Shown here one piece after another: positions 7,251 to 15,762 of a stretch of DNA of 64,000 bases (position 1 is the first letter of the stretch; every line of letters starts with the position of its first letter). Both the position numbers and the translations under genes were made by a program. The DNA is from Treponema sp. (GTDB lineage: Bacteria; Spirochaetota; Spirochaetia; Treponematales; Treponemataceae): positions 33,642 through 97,641 of the forward strand of contig SFOB01000002.1 in the NCBI GenBank assembly GCA_004554075.1, in the 5' to 3' direction. The notes below the pieces were generated by a model. The model made no database searches. It worked only from the letters and a program-made list of their open reading frames with translations, and was not told the origin of the DNA.

Positions 7251-8315
7251 ATGAATAACGACTGGTCAGATAAAAACAAAAAAATGCAGACTCTGATTTC
7301 TAAAGAGGCGACTTTTGATGATGGAATAAAAGTTCTTCTTGAGCTGCGTGTCGAGCTGTTTGAGCAGATAACTTCTATCGTAAAAACTTTTCCGCTGGAA
7401 GCATTTTACCAGCTGCCGTTTGGAGAAGGCGAGGGTAATCATCGCACAACTCTTGCCTGGTCTCTCTGGCATACCTTCCGCATTGAAGATATTGTTTCGC
7501 ACACTTTGATTTTGCAGGACGAACAGATTCTCTTTACCGATGGCTGGCTTGAAAAAACAAAGGCAAAAATCATCACAACAGGAAACGAACTCAAGTCAGA
7601 TAAGTTGATTGCTTTTTCAAAACAGCTTGATATCAAAGCCGCATATGAATATTGCAAAGCTGTGATGGATTCAACAAATGAACTCCTAAAGAAACTGAAA
7701 TTTGCTGACTTAAAAAAAACTTTCACCGAGGAGGATAGGGCTCGTCTCGTCGCAACCAATTGTGTAAGCCCGGATGAAAGTTCTGTCTGGCTTATCGATT
7801 ACTGGTGCGGAAAAAATATCAAAGGTTTAATTCAAATGCCATTCTCCCGCCACTGGATTATGCATGTTGAAGCAATGAGGCGAATCAAAAATAAGCTGTG
7901 CCAGCAGGCAAAAAAAGGCGTAGACCAGATTGCATATTGCGGTCTTTCATGCAATCACTGTTTTCTTACCCAATGGTGTGGTTCGTGCAGAACAATTTAT
8001 AATACCTGTTCATTCGCAACCTGCTCGCCAGATGGCATTTGTCCTAACACAGCCTGCTGTAAACAGAAAGGTTTGGATGGCTGCTATGAATGTAACGAAC
8101 TTTATGATTGCAAAAAAGGATTTTACTTACTTGGGAAAGAAACAAACGCCATAAGGGTAATGGCACTGTTCATTCAAAAATACGGCAAAAAAGAATTATT
8201 ACGAGTGCTTGATATAATGCATTCCAAAAAGAAGTTTGAAAAAATCCAGGAAGTTCTCGGCGATGATATTGATGAAGGCCTGAAGATTATGGAAAAATGG
8301 AGAATATCTGTTTGA
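7251..8315 (+). CDS. DinB-like domain fused to Cys-rich DUF3795
   Basis: 354 aa with two parts. Residues 20-215 look like a DinB four-helix bundle with His residues at the metal-site positions (SLWHTFRIED; FSRHWIMHVEAM). Residues 225-295 are a DUF3795-type domain, starting IAYCGLSCNHC and carrying about 14 Cys (CGSC, CSFATC, CPNTACC, CYECNELYDCKKG), likely binding Zn or an iron-sulfur centre. Each domain normally occurs alone; the fusion suggests a thiol-related transferase or metal-dependent role. Function beyond that is unknown. Lies 16 bases after slyX. Confidence 0.8.
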   Translation: MNNDWSDKNKKMQTLISKEATFDDGIKVLLELRVELFEQITSIVKTFPLEAFYQLPFGEGEGNHRTTLAWSLWHTFRIEDIVSHTLILQDEQILFTDGWLEKTKAKIITTGNELKSDKLIAFSKQLDIKAAYEYCKAVMDSTNELLKKLKFADLKKTFTEEDRARLVATNCVSPDESSVWLIDYWCGKNIKGLIQMPFSRHWIMHVEAMRRIKNKLCQQAKKGVDQIAYCGLSCNHCFLTQWCGSCRTIYNTCSFATCSPDGICPNTACCKQKGLDGCYECNELYDCKKGFYLLGKETNAIRVMALFIQKYGKKELLRVLDIMHSKKKFEKIQEVLGDDIDEGLKIMEKWRISV

Positions 8316-8365
8316 CAGAAAACGACCTGGACACATTTATACAGATGCGCATCAATGCAATATAA
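8297..8365 (+). pseudogene. Remnant of a GNAT N-terminus
   Basis: A 22-codon frame overlapping the end of the DinB-DUF3795 gene reads ...LTENDLDTFIQMRINAI then stops. The string LTExDLDTFIxxRIxxL is the usual first helix of one GNAT subgroup, so this is probably what is left after deletion of an acetyltransferase gene. No CoA loop remains. It could instead be chance; the match is short. Confidence 0.45.
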
Positions 8366-8383
8366 ATTGTAAAGGAAACCACA

Positions 8384-9151
8384 ATGGAATTCAGAAAAAT
8401 CTTTGACACAATCCCGGAGCAGTTTGATAAGTACAGGCCTCGCTACAGTCAGGAGCTTTTTGACAATCTGATTGAATACGCTCAAATTGGAAAAGGAAAA
8501 AATGTTCTGGAGATTGGACCGGGCACAGGTCAGGCAACAGAGCCGATTCTCAAAAGTGGCTGTAATTATAATGCCATCGAGCTTGGTGAAAATCTTTTTC
8601 AAATGATGAAGAAAAAGTTTTCACATTATCCAAACTTCAATATCGTAAATGATGATTTTATTACTCACGATTTTGGCAGTCAGAAATTTGATATGATTTA
8701 TTCTGCCGCCACAATTCAGTGGATTCCAGAAGAAATTGCTTTTTCAAAAACCTTTGAGCTTCTCTCTCCCGGCGGAACTCTTGCAATGATGATTACATCT
8801 TCAGAATACAAAACTCCAAACGAGAAACTTTATCAGAATATCCAGAAATTTTATGACGAATACTTTAAGCCCGAAACTCCTTATACACACGGAAAATTTC
8901 ATTACGACAATGCCACTTCCTACGGCTACACCAATTTTGAACGCCGTGACTTTTACGGACAGCGGCAGATGACCGCCGATGAATACGTTGCCTTTAGCGG
9001 AACTCATTGCGACCACATGGTAATTCCCGAGCCTTACAAAACAAAATTCTTCCAGGGACTCCATGATGCAGTTATGAATGCTGGAAACAAAATTGTGTTT
9101 AATGACACTTATATTTTGTACCTTGCCAGGAAATTACCTATGGTAAAATAA
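8384..9151 (+). CDS. Class I SAM-dependent methyltransferase
   Basis: 255 aa. Motif I reads VLEIGPGTGQATEP (residues 46-59) and binds S-adenosylmethionine; motif II acidic residue follows in YNAIELGEN; motif IV region is FDMIYSAATIQWIPEE. The N-terminus (FDTIPEQFDKYRPRYSQELF) is typical of Methyltransf_11/25 enzymes related to trans-aconitate and small-molecule methylases. Substrate unknown. AAAGGAAACC precedes the ATG. Cytoplasmic; convergent with the glutathione peroxidase gene 6 bases on. Confidence 0.88.
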   Translation: MEFRKIFDTIPEQFDKYRPRYSQELFDNLIEYAQIGKGKNVLEIGPGTGQATEPILKSGCNYNAIELGENLFQMMKKKFSHYPNFNIVNDDFITHDFGSQKFDMIYSAATIQWIPEEIAFSKTFELLSPGGTLAMMITSSEYKTPNEKLYQNIQKFYDEYFKPETPYTHGKFHYDNATSYGYTNFERRDFYGQRQMTADEYVAFSGTHCDHMVIPEPYKTKFFQGLHDAVMNAGNKIVFNDTYILYLARKLPMVK

Positions 9152-9157
9152 TCAGGG

Positions 9158-9697
9158 CTAGAGTAAAGTCTTAATACACTCTTCGACCTTGGCCATATCT
9201 GCAGTTGGCTCGAAGCGGGCAACTACATTTCCGTTACGGTCAATTACAAACTTTGTGAAGTTCCATTTGATATCTGGAGTTTTTGCCCAGTCCGGATTTG
9301 CTGCATTGAACATATTTTCCAGTGTAGACTTTAATGGATTTTCATCAAATCCTTCAAAGCCCTTCTGAGATTTAAGGTATGTGTAGAGTGGAAGCTCGTT
9401 TGCGCCATTTACATCAGATTTTTTCATCTGAGGGAAGGTTGTCTGATAGCGGGTTGTACAGAAGTTGTGGATTTCTTCATCACTTCCTGGAGCCTGGTGA
9501 CCAAACTGATTGCAAGGAATATCGAGAATCTCGAGTCCTTTTTCATGATAATCTTTATACAGCTGCTCAATAAGTGCATACTGTGGAGTAAAGCCGCAGC
9601 CTGTTGCTGTATTTACAATCAAAACAACCTTTCCTTTGAATTCAGAAAGCTTTAATGTTTCACCTTTACCTGTTGTTACTTCGTAATCATAAATCAT
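9158..9697 (-). CDS. Glutathione peroxidase family protein (Cys type)
   Basis: 179 aa, full length. The peroxidatic site reads VNTATGCGFTPQY with Cys near residue 34 where some relatives (including some Treponema enzymes) have selenocysteine; no in-frame TGA is present here. The other tetrad elements are visible: Gln in IPCNQFGHQ and Trp-Asn in IKWNFTKF. Non-mammalian-type enzymes of this length usually reduce peroxides with thioredoxin rather than glutathione. Follows the flavodoxin gene by about 20 bases on the same strand, a plausible oxidative-stress pair. Confidence 0.93.
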   Translation of the reverse strand: MIYDYEVTTGKGETLKLSEFKGKVVLIVNTATGCGFTPQYALIEQLYKDYHEKGLEILDIPCNQFGHQAPGSDEEIHNFCTTRYQTTFPQMKKSDVNGANELPLYTYLKSQKGFEGFDENPLKSTLENMFNAANPDWAKTPDIKWNFTKFVIDRNGNVVARFEPTADMAKVEECIKTLL

Positions 9698-9718
9698 ATT
9701 TGTGTCTCCTTAATTTCC

Positions 9719-10126
9719 TTATTTATACTGCTTTACAAATTCTACAGCAGCCTTGATATCATCTTCATTTGGTCTTCCCTTATGAAGTCCTTTGAACTCA
9801 CCTTTACAGTGGAATTCTTTTTCGTCCATAAGAACGCCAACCTTATCAGCTTCTGCCTTAACCTTTTTGTAAGTAGAATTGAGAAGGGCAGCTGAACCAA
9901 AGTTCACGATCTTTCCAACCTTGTCCTTAGAAAGAGATGCGACAAAGTTGCGGACCTCTGGATCAATATTAAAGGCGTAATATGAGTTTCCGAGGAAAAG
10001 AATATCCACCTTTTCTGTTACTGGCTCAGAGATAGGAAGTGCCTCAACTCCAAGTTCCTTTGCAATTGCATCTGCAAGTCGTTTTGTGTTACCAGTTTTG
10101 GTATAGTATCTTACAGCAAATGACAT
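9719..10126 (-). CDS. Flavodoxin family protein
   Basis: 135 aa from the ATG at 10126, which has AGGAGG 6 bases upstream; a longer frame exists but lacks a site. The FMN phosphate loop is TKTGNTKRLADAIA (residues 7-20). LFLGNSYYAF matches the second flavin-contact loop. Compact flavodoxin, acting as a low-potential electron carrier. Divergent from a nitroreductase at 10281, and upstream of the peroxidase gene. Confidence 0.87.
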   Translation of the reverse strand: MSFAVRYYTKTGNTKRLADAIAKELGVEALPISEPVTEKVDILFLGNSYYAFNIDPEVRNFVASLSKDKVGKIVNFGSAALLNSTYKKVKAEADKVGVLMDEKEFHCKGEFKGLHKGRPNEDDIKAAVEFVKQYK

Positions 10127-10280
10127 GATAGCCTCCTGTTTATATAAAAAAGTTGTGTACAATGTAATCGTGTAAAATATAAAATCATTTTATTAATTTG
10201 TCAACTGAGACTAACAGAAATTAGAGGCGTATAACAAACTTTTATGTCTCGGATTGGATTTTTCGTATTATTATTTAAGT

Positions 10281-10952
10281 ATGGATATAAAAGAAGCAAT
10301 CAAAGAAAGACATTCGGTGAGACAGTTTAAGGATCTTCCTGTAAAAAGCGAAGATAAAGAAAAGCTTGCGGCTCTTATTAAGGAGTGCAATGCAGAAAGC
10401 GGATTAAACATTCAGCTCGTCACTGATGATCCTGAATGCTTTGATACCTTCCTTGCTCATTACGGTAAGTTCAAAAATGCAAAGAACTATATCGCGATGA
10501 TCGGCAGCAAGTCCATAGATAAGCTTGATGAAAAGTGCGGCTATTACGGACAGAAACTTGTTCTTGTGGCACAGACTCTTGGCCTCAACACCTGCTGGGT
10601 TGCAGGTACTTACGGCAAAGGTAAATGCAAGGCAGATAAAAATGCCGGCGAAAAGATTGTCTGTGTAATCGCCTTGGGATATGGTGAAAGTCAGGGTGTG
10701 GCTCATAAATCAAAACCTTTGAGCAAGCTCTGCAAGGTTCCGGAAGCTGATTTGCCTGCTACTCCGGCCTGGTTCCAGGAAGGTCTGGAGGCTGCGATTC
10801 TGGCACCAACTGCGCTGAATCAGCAGAAGTTCCAGGTTTCTCTTGATGGGGATGAAGCAGTTATCACAACAAAACGCGGCCCTATGACTCAGCTGGACTT
10901 AGGAATTGTAAAATACAACTTCGAAGCAGCATCTGGTCACAAGGTTCGATAA
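10281..10952 (+). CDS. Nitroreductase family protein
   Basis: 223 aa starting at the ATG at 10281 (MDIKEAIKERHSVRQFKD); this opening Arg-Ser-Val-Arg pattern binds FMN phosphate. GLNTCWVAGTYGKGK and LEAAILAPTALNQQKFQ match the second half. It belongs to the longer tandem nitroreductase type (like TM1586) rather than the 170 aa type at 11434. Flavin-dependent NAD(P)H oxidoreductase; substrate unknown. Shares a divergent control region (10127-10280) with the flavodoxin. Confidence 0.85.
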   Translation: MDIKEAIKERHSVRQFKDLPVKSEDKEKLAALIKECNAESGLNIQLVTDDPECFDTFLAHYGKFKNAKNYIAMIGSKSIDKLDEKCGYYGQKLVLVAQTLGLNTCWVAGTYGKGKCKADKNAGEKIVCVIALGYGESQGVAHKSKPLSKLCKVPEADLPATPAWFQEGLEAAILAPTALNQQKFQVSLDGDEAVITTKRGPMTQLDLGIVKYNFEAASGHKVR

Positions 10953-10954
10953 TC

Positions 10955-11431
10955 TTACTTATATGTAAAATGCATATTCGTATGGGTGTCTTCCGTAATT
11001 TCAAAGCCAGCCTTTAAGTAAACGGGAGCTCCCATTTTTGTTGCCTTCAGGTCTACGCGGTCAATCTGATTTTCTTTGGAATACTCTATCAAGTTCTTAA
11101 TTATCTGTAGGGCAATACCGCGGCGGCGATATTCAGGAATCGTGTAAACGCTATTAACTTCACCAACCCGCCCATGAATGTAAGACGTATTTGCAGGCTT
11201 TTCAATGATATTTAAGATGGCGGTGGAAACGATTTTGCCGTCTGCCGAATCGTCGCGGGCGATGAAAACCATCGAGTCCTTATTGAGGTGCTTTTCAAAG
11301 AAGGCGGTGATGTTGGCCTTGAGAGTCTTTTCTGTTTCCTCGGACATATCGGGCTGTCCAACTTTGAGGAAGTCAATTCTAAGCTGAGTAAGCTGCGGGA
11401 TGTCGGATTTTTGTGCAGTTTCGAAAATCAT
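10955..11431 (-). CDS. GNAT-family N-acetyltransferase
   Basis: 158 aa. The CoA-binding loop is TIPEYRRRGIALQIIKNLIEY, with VYLKAGFEITEDTHTNMHFTY as the C-terminal strand. The N-terminal half (AQKSDIPQLTQLRIDFL) is a typical acceptor-side region. Co-directional with the nitroreductase at 11434, with 2 bases between stop and start, so the two are translationally coupled. Substrate unknown. Confidence 0.87.
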   Translation of the reverse strand: MIFETAQKSDIPQLTQLRIDFLKVGQPDMSEETEKTLKANITAFFEKHLNKDSMVFIARDDSADGKIVSTAILNIIEKPANTSYIHGRVGEVNSVYTIPEYRRRGIALQIIKNLIEYSKENQIDRVDLKATKMGAPVYLKAGFEITEDTHTNMHFTYK

Positions 11432-11433
11432 AA

Positions 11434-11955
11434 TTACTCCCAGCTAATAAGCTCGCTGTCAGGGCGGCACTTGTCGTGGCCTGGGGCGGGCTTTGCATCT
11501 TCTGCAGGGTAGCCCATAACAAGAAGGGCAGTGGATTCAAGATTATCAGGAAGGTTGAACTTTTCTTTTAAAACTTCAGGACGATAATGCATAACCCAGC
11601 AAGAACCGATCCCAAGGTTTGCGGCTTCGAGCATCATGTGGGTTGTAACGATGCTGGCGTCGATGTCGCCGCTGAGCTTTCCATCATAAGGGCGAGTCCA
11701 GCATTCATCCTTGTTATAGCTGATTATAAAAACGAGAGGCGCATCAAAATGGCAGCGAGTACACTCCTTGATTTTCGCAAGGCCTTCAGCACTTTCAACA
11801 ACAATGATTCTTTGTGGCTGATTATTACAGCCAGTTGGAGCGAGCATTCCCGCCTTAAGAATCTTTTCAATGATATCCTTAGGAACCTTCTTCTCCGAAA
11901 ACTTACGAACCGAATATCGAGCCTGTGCTAAATCCAAAAAATCTGTGTATGCCAT
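11434..11955 (-). CDS. Nitroreductase family protein
   Basis: 173 aa, the usual size of small FMN nitroreductases. ARYSVRKFSEKKVP (residues 11-24) supplies the phosphate-binding Arg/Ser, LAPTGCNNQPQRIIVV the flavin loop, and GIGSCWVMHYRPE the Gly-rich C-terminal half. GAGGAGG lies 5 bases before the ATG. Acts in the cytoplasm on nitro or quinone compounds; native substrate unknown. Upstream partner of the GNAT gene. Confidence 0.9.
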   Translation of the reverse strand: MAYTDFLDLAQARYSVRKFSEKKVPKDIIEKILKAGMLAPTGCNNQPQRIIVVESAEGLAKIKECTRCHFDAPLVFIISYNKDECWTRPYDGKLSGDIDASIVTTHMMLEAANLGIGSCWVMHYRPEVLKEKFNLPDNLESTALLVMGYPAEDAKPAPGHDKCRPDSELISWE

Positions 11956-12026
11956 ACGGGCCTCCTCTTTCTTCCAATATAGAAATCATATCATGCTTAC
12001 TGATATAATCCAAGGTGAGGAAACCA

Positions 12027-12611
12027 ATGCCCGACTTTAATTTAGACAGATTCAAAAAAGCGCAGGCCAGTGATTATGCAACAGCGTTGTCAGAAATCAA
12101 AAATGGCCGCAAAGAAAGCCACTGGATGTGGTACATCTTCCCACAACTCAAGGGGCTGGGCTTTAGTTCAATGGCCGAGTTCTACGGAATTGACGGACTC
12201 GCCGAGGCCAAGGCTTATATTGCAGACGACCTTTTGAGAGGCCGTCTTGTGGAGATTTCCGATGCACTTCTGGGGGTGGCTTCTTCCGACGCCCGCGAAG
12301 TTATGGGCTATCCTGACGATCTGAAATTAAAATCCTGTATGACACTTTTTATGGAGGCTGCTCCGGAAATTGATGTGTTTGGAAAAGTCCTGGAGAAGTT
12401 CTTCGGTGGCGAGAAGGATTCGAAGACGGTTGAGATGGTGAAGAGATCAAAAGAACCAAATCTCGCTATGAAATTCGGCGAAGTTATGCCTGACTCAAGA
12501 CTTACTCAGCCTTCTGATGGAAAAGTATTTCGTCTTCGAGAAGCTATAATTCTTTCAAAGAAATTAGGTCGCCCATTAACTAAAGAAGAAATGGAAGAGT
12601 TTAATCTTTAA
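12027..12611 (+). CDS. DUF1810 family protein
   Basis: 194 aa. Residues 3-140 match DUF1810: FDLDRFKKAQ-type opening, then ESHWMWYIFPQLKGLG and the conserved SCMTLFMEAAPE, with a DVFGKVLEKFFGGEKDSKT end. About 50 extra residues follow the usual end of the domain (PSDGKVFRLREAIILSKKLGRPLTKEEM). The family folds as all-alpha and has no assigned reaction. ATG at 12027 chosen over an upstream GTG because GGTGAGG sits 7 bases before it. Confidence 0.85.
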   Translation: MPDFNLDRFKKAQASDYATALSEIKNGRKESHWMWYIFPQLKGLGFSSMAEFYGIDGLAEAKAYIADDLLRGRLVEISDALLGVASSDAREVMGYPDDLKLKSCMTLFMEAAPEIDVFGKVLEKFFGGEKDSKTVEMVKRSKEPNLAMKFGEVMPDSRLTQPSDGKVFRLREAIILSKKLGRPLTKEEMEEFNL

Positions 12612-12712
12612 TTATTTGAATCAATTCTGAAAGTTTTAATAACAGAAAAATAATTCCTCCTCACTTCCCAATTCGGATTATTTCCTTTACACTTTATTCA
12701 GGTAAAAAGATT

Positions 12713-13339
12713 ATGAATGTACACTGTTTGAAGGTTGCGCTCAGGACTACGATTCCGGTTTTTCTGGGGTATATTTCGTGCGGGATTGCATTTGGGCTTG
12801 TTACGGTGAATGCGGGCTATCCCTGGTGGCTTGCGCCTGCGATGGGGATTTTGATTTTTGCAGGGGCGGGACAGTTTCTTGCGGTTCCACTTTTCGCGGT
12901 GGGGACTCCGGTGCTTGCGATTCTTGCGACTGAGCTGCTTTTGAATATCCGCCACATTGTTTACGGGCTGCCGTTGATTAATCAGTTCAAGAGCTGTAAG
13001 CGGACGAAGCCTTATCTGATTTATGCTCTTACTGACGAAACTTTTTCTCTTCTGACAACGACTGAAGTTCCTGCCGGCGTGAGGGCGGAAGATTATTATT
13101 TTGCTGTTTCTCTTCTGGATCAGTCTTACTGGGTTGGTGGAAGTTTGATTGGTGGCCTTGTTGGTGCGATGATCCCTTTTGATATGACTGGTGTTGATTT
13201 TGCGCTCACGGCTTTGTTTGCGGTTTTGAGTATCGATCAGATTCAGAAGTTTGTGAAAGAAAGGAAGGACAGTGTGCCAGCTGATGACACTCAGACTGCC
13301 TCTTGTGTTAATGGGGAGGGTGATCATGCCGGTAACTAA
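12713..13339 (+). CDS. azlC: AzlC family branched-chain amino acid exporter subunit
   Basis: 208 aa, about five membrane helices. FLGYISCGIAFGLVTVNAGYPWW and TELLLNIRHIVYGLPL are signature stretches of AzlC/YgaZ. With AzlD it forms an exporter of branched-chain amino acids (and methionine in some bacteria). It overlaps azlD by 14 bases. The gap at 12612-12712 contains no gene; its DNA is AT-rich and no regulator site was recognised. Confidence 0.9.
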   Translation: MNVHCLKVALRTTIPVFLGYISCGIAFGLVTVNAGYPWWLAPAMGILIFAGAGQFLAVPLFAVGTPVLAILATELLLNIRHIVYGLPLINQFKSCKRTKPYLIYALTDETFSLLTTTEVPAGVRAEDYYFAVSLLDQSYWVGGSLIGGLVGAMIPFDMTGVDFALTALFAVLSIDQIQKFVKERKDSVPADDTQTASCVNGEGDHAGN

Positions 13340-13649
13340 AGCTGTATTGGTGTCGTTCTTGATCGGCCTGATTGTTTTCTGCGAACGCCTTTTTCCTTTT
13401 GCAGTTTTCTCAAAAAGAAAGCCCGGAAAACTGATTCACATTTTTGAGCGCTATATTCCTCCAATTGTAATGATTGGCCTTCTGATTTACAGCCTCCGCG
13501 ATGTAAGATTCGCAATCATGGGGCAGTGGGTGCCGCAAATCTCGGCCATCATTTTTACAATTGTGACTTACCTCTGGAAGAAAAACTCCCTTGTGAGCAT
13601 TTTCGGTGGAACCATTATTTATATGATTTTGATAAGGGTTCCGCTCTAA
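13326..13649 (+). CDS. azlD: AzlD family branched-chain amino acid exporter subunit
   Basis: 107 aa from the ATG at 13326, which has GGGAGG 6-7 bases upstream; longer frames lack one. Four short helices, with the family signature ERYIPPIVMIGLLIYSL. Small partner of AzlC. The overlapping reading frames argue for translational coupling. It ends 4 bases into the DAHP synthase gene on the other strand (convergent). Confidence 0.9.
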   Translation: MPVTKAVLVSFLIGLIVFCERLFPFAVFSKRKPGKLIHIFERYIPPIVMIGLLIYSLRDVRFAIMGQWVPQISAIIFTIVTYLWKKNSLVSIFGGTIIYMILIRVPL

Positions 13650-14674
13650 ATCTTCTCAGCAATGTCGTAAATCAGTTTTTCGGTTTTTTCCCAGCCTAGG
13701 CATGGGTCGGTGATTGATTTGCCGTAAATGCCTTCGCCGATTTTCTGGCAGCCGTCTTCGATGTAGCTTTCAATCATAAAGCCTTTTACGAGTTTGGCTA
13801 CACGGTCGCTGTGGCGGCAGGAATTGAGAACGTCCATGATGATGCGTGGCTGCTCGAAAGGATTCTTGTTTGAGTTTGAGTGATTTGTATCGATGATGAC
13901 TGCCGGATTCTTAAGCTCGCGGGCATCGTAGGCATCGCAAAGGCGGACAAGATCTTCATAATGATAGTTCTGCTGATGGGTACCGTGCTTATCTGTTGAA
14001 CCGCGGAGAATTGCGTGACAGTGAACATTTCCTTCTGAATGAACTTCCCAGCCCCGGTAAATAAAGGTATGCGGATGCTGGGCCGCAAGAATTGCGTTCA
14101 TCATAACTGCGTAGTCGCCGGAGGTAGGATTTTTCATTCCAACCGGAACCTCAATGCCGCTGGCAGTGAGACGGTGCTGCTGATCTTCAACTGATCGCGC
14201 TCCTACTGCAACGTAACCAAGTACATCATCCAGATACTGATAGTTTTCCGGATAAAGCATTTCATCTGCAAAGATAAATCCTGTTTCTTCAACGGCACGC
14301 ATGTGCATGTGACGACAGGCAACAATTCCCTTGTAGAGGTCTGGCTTCTGATTAGGGTCCGGCTGATGAAGCATTCCCTTGTAGCCTTCGCCTGTGGTTC
14401 GCGGCTTGTTTGTATAAATGCGTGGCACCATCAGAATCTTGTCTTTTACCTTTTCCTGAACAGGCACAAGGCGATTCATATAATCAATTACAGCCTCTTC
14501 GTTATCTGCCGAGCATGGTCCGATTATCAAAAGCAGCTTATTGAGACGGCCTTCAAAAACTGCACGCAGTTCGGCACGCTTTTCTTCAACTATTTTTCCA
14601 ACCTTTCCTGAAAGCGGATACTGTTCCTTAACCTCTGCTGGGATTGCTAATCTTCTTTCGAATTCCATATTCAT
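13646..14674 (-). CDS. 3-deoxy-7-phosphoheptulonate synthase (class I)
   Basis: 342 aa, full class I alpha DAHP synthase of the AroF/G/H type. Readable active-site elements: LIIGPCSADN, MVPRIYTNKPRT (PEP-binding Lys/Arg), GARSVEDQQHR, MKNPTSGD and IDTNHSNS, with metal ligands Cys, His, Glu and Asp in these motifs. Condenses phosphoenolpyruvate and erythrose-4-phosphate, the first step to aromatic amino acids. The ATG at 14674 is preferred: GGAGG lies 8 bases before it, whereas an earlier ATG sits inside the Shine-Dalgarno. It follows pheA by 36 bases, so it should share the Phe attenuator upstream and is probably the Phe-regulated isozyme; gene letter not assigned. Confidence 0.94.
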   Translation of the reverse strand: MNMEFERRLAIPAEVKEQYPLSGKVGKIVEEKRAELRAVFEGRLNKLLLIIGPCSADNEEAVIDYMNRLVPVQEKVKDKILMVPRIYTNKPRTTGEGYKGMLHQPDPNQKPDLYKGIVACRHMHMRAVEETGFIFADEMLYPENYQYLDDVLGYVAVGARSVEDQQHRLTASGIEVPVGMKNPTSGDYAVMMNAILAAQHPHTFIYRGWEVHSEGNVHCHAILRGSTDKHGTHQQNYHYEDLVRLCDAYDARELKNPAVIIDTNHSNSNKNPFEQPRIIMDVLNSCRHSDRVAKLVKGFMIESYIEDGCQKIGEGIYGKSITDPCLGWEKTEKLIYDIAEKI

Positions 14675-14710
14675 TTCATTAACCTCCATAGTTCAAACCT
14701 TCTTTATATC

Positions 14711-15520
14711 TTAGAATCTTCCCAAAACTTTTAATTTATTGCAGCGATATTCCATTTCCGAAATCATCTGCTTATAAGCCTCAGTGCCGAATTCACCTTC
14801 AGCCTCAATGTAAAAATAATAGCTCCATGCCAGTCCCTTGAGCGGACGGCTGTGAATTACGCTCATGTTGTAGCCGAACTCTCCAAGCTTATTCAAGACT
14901 TTTACAAGAGCGCCGGCTTCGTTTTTTACTGCGAACATCAGGATAAAAGTGCTGCCATCTGAACCGGTATTTACCTTTGCGCCTTCTTCGCGCGAAAGAA
15001 TTGCAAAGCGGGTAGAGTTGTCCTGATATCCGTTTACGCCGCGTTCAAGGACTTCAAGCCCGTACAAGGCTGCAGTTTCTTCGCTGGCAATTGCGGCCAC
15101 ACTGATATCCCCGAGTTCCGCAACCATCTTTGCGGCTCGTGCTGTATTCACCGCAGGCTCCGTACTATATCCGTGAGCCGTAATAAAATCCCCGCTCTGT
15201 TCCAGTGCCTGCGGATGGCTTATAACCTTGCGGATACTTTCCACACTTGCTCCTTTTACGCCAAGCAGATTCTGCATAACGTTCAGCGTATATACGCCGT
15301 TTACAAAGAGGCCGCCCTGGAACATCAGATCAGTTACCTGGCCAACCTCGCCGGCATAAGAATTCTCAATCGGAAGAACGGCATAATCGCATTCTCCTTT
15401 TTCAACGGCCTCATAAGCCGAGCGGAAATCTCCATAGGAAATCAGTTCTTCGGCCGGGAAAATCCTTTTTGCCGCAATGTGAGCGAATGCTCCTTCGATA
15501 CCGCTGTATGCAATCTTCAA
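14711..15520 (-). CDS. pheA: Prephenate dehydratase
   Basis: 269 aa. Residues 1-180 form the periplasmic-binding-protein-like dehydratase domain (YSGIEGAFAH, LPIENSYAGEV, SHPQALEQ, and the catalytic NSTRF-type motif QDNSTRFAIL). Residues 190-269 are the ACT domain that binds phenylalanine (GALVKVLNKLGEFGYNMSVIHSRP, where the family has ESRP). Converts prephenate to phenylpyruvate. There is no fused chorismate mutase. The start codon is TTG, with AGGAGG exactly 6 bases before it, and the gene lies 41 bases after an intrinsic terminator preceded by a Phe-rich leader ORF, so both transcriptional attenuation and allosteric feedback by Phe are expected. Confidence 0.94.
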   Translation of the reverse strand: MKIAYSGIEGAFAHIAAKRIFPAEELISYGDFRSAYEAVEKGECDYAVLPIENSYAGEVGQVTDLMFQGGLFVNGVYTLNVMQNLLGVKGASVESIRKVISHPQALEQSGDFITAHGYSTEPAVNTARAAKMVAELGDISVAAIASEETAALYGLEVLERGVNGYQDNSTRFAILSREEGAKVNTGSDGSTFILMFAVKNEAGALVKVLNKLGEFGYNMSVIHSRPLKGLAWSYYFYIEAEGEFGTEAYKQMISEMEYRCNKLKVLGRF

Positions 15521-15560
15521 TCAAAACCTCCTGGGCTCCTTCGTTTTCGTCCACCGCAAA

Positions 15561-15598
15561 AAAAAAGCGGCTCTACCGAAAAGATAGAACCGCTTTTT
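15561..15598 (-). terminator. Attenuator terminator upstream of pheA
   Basis: On the minus strand AAAAAGCGGTTCTA (from 15598) pairs with TAGAGCCGCTTTTT (to 15561) around a 9-base loop, a 14-bp stem with one G-U pair, followed by an unbroken run of T. It lies before, not after, the pheA coding region, so it should end transcription in the leader. The upstream segment ATAGAAT at 15620-15626, overlapping the leader-peptide stop codon, can pair with GTTCTAT in the left arm and so compete with the terminator. Confidence 0.85.
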
Positions 15599-15621
15599 GT
15601 ATCAGCTGTATTTTCTACATT

Positions 15622-15714
15622 CTATGCTTTTCGTACGACGCATCCCTTGCCAAAAAAGAAAAAGGCAAAAAATGAGAAAAAAGCAAATGTAAAAAATGTA
15701 ATTCCAAATGTCAT
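15622..15714 (-). CDS. Phenylalanine leader peptide (pheL-like)
   Basis: A 30-codon frame, ATG at 15714 to TAG at 15622, encodes 12 Phe residues, ten of them between residues 7 and 21 (TFFTFAFFSFFAFFFFG in that stretch), then ends GKGCVVRKA. Both TTT and TTC occur, so it is not simply a T run. The stop codon is 24 bases before the terminator hairpin. A ribosome stalled on the Phe codons would leave ATAGAAT (15620-15626) free to pair with the terminator arm; a ribosome at the stop would cover it. This is the logic of E. coli pheL-pheA. Weak point: AGAGA lies about 20 bases upstream, so the ribosome site is not well placed; an overlapping frame opens 9 bases earlier. Confidence 0.8.
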   Translation of the reverse strand: MTFGITFFTFAFFSFFAFFFFGKGCVVRKA

Positions 15715-15762
15715 TAAAAAGCATATTAGCGAATTCTCTTTGCAGAATCAAGTGTTTTTATG

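Noticed and set aside
9158..9697. Selenoprotein glutathione peroxidase
   Set aside because: The active-site codon encodes Cys; no in-frame TGA.
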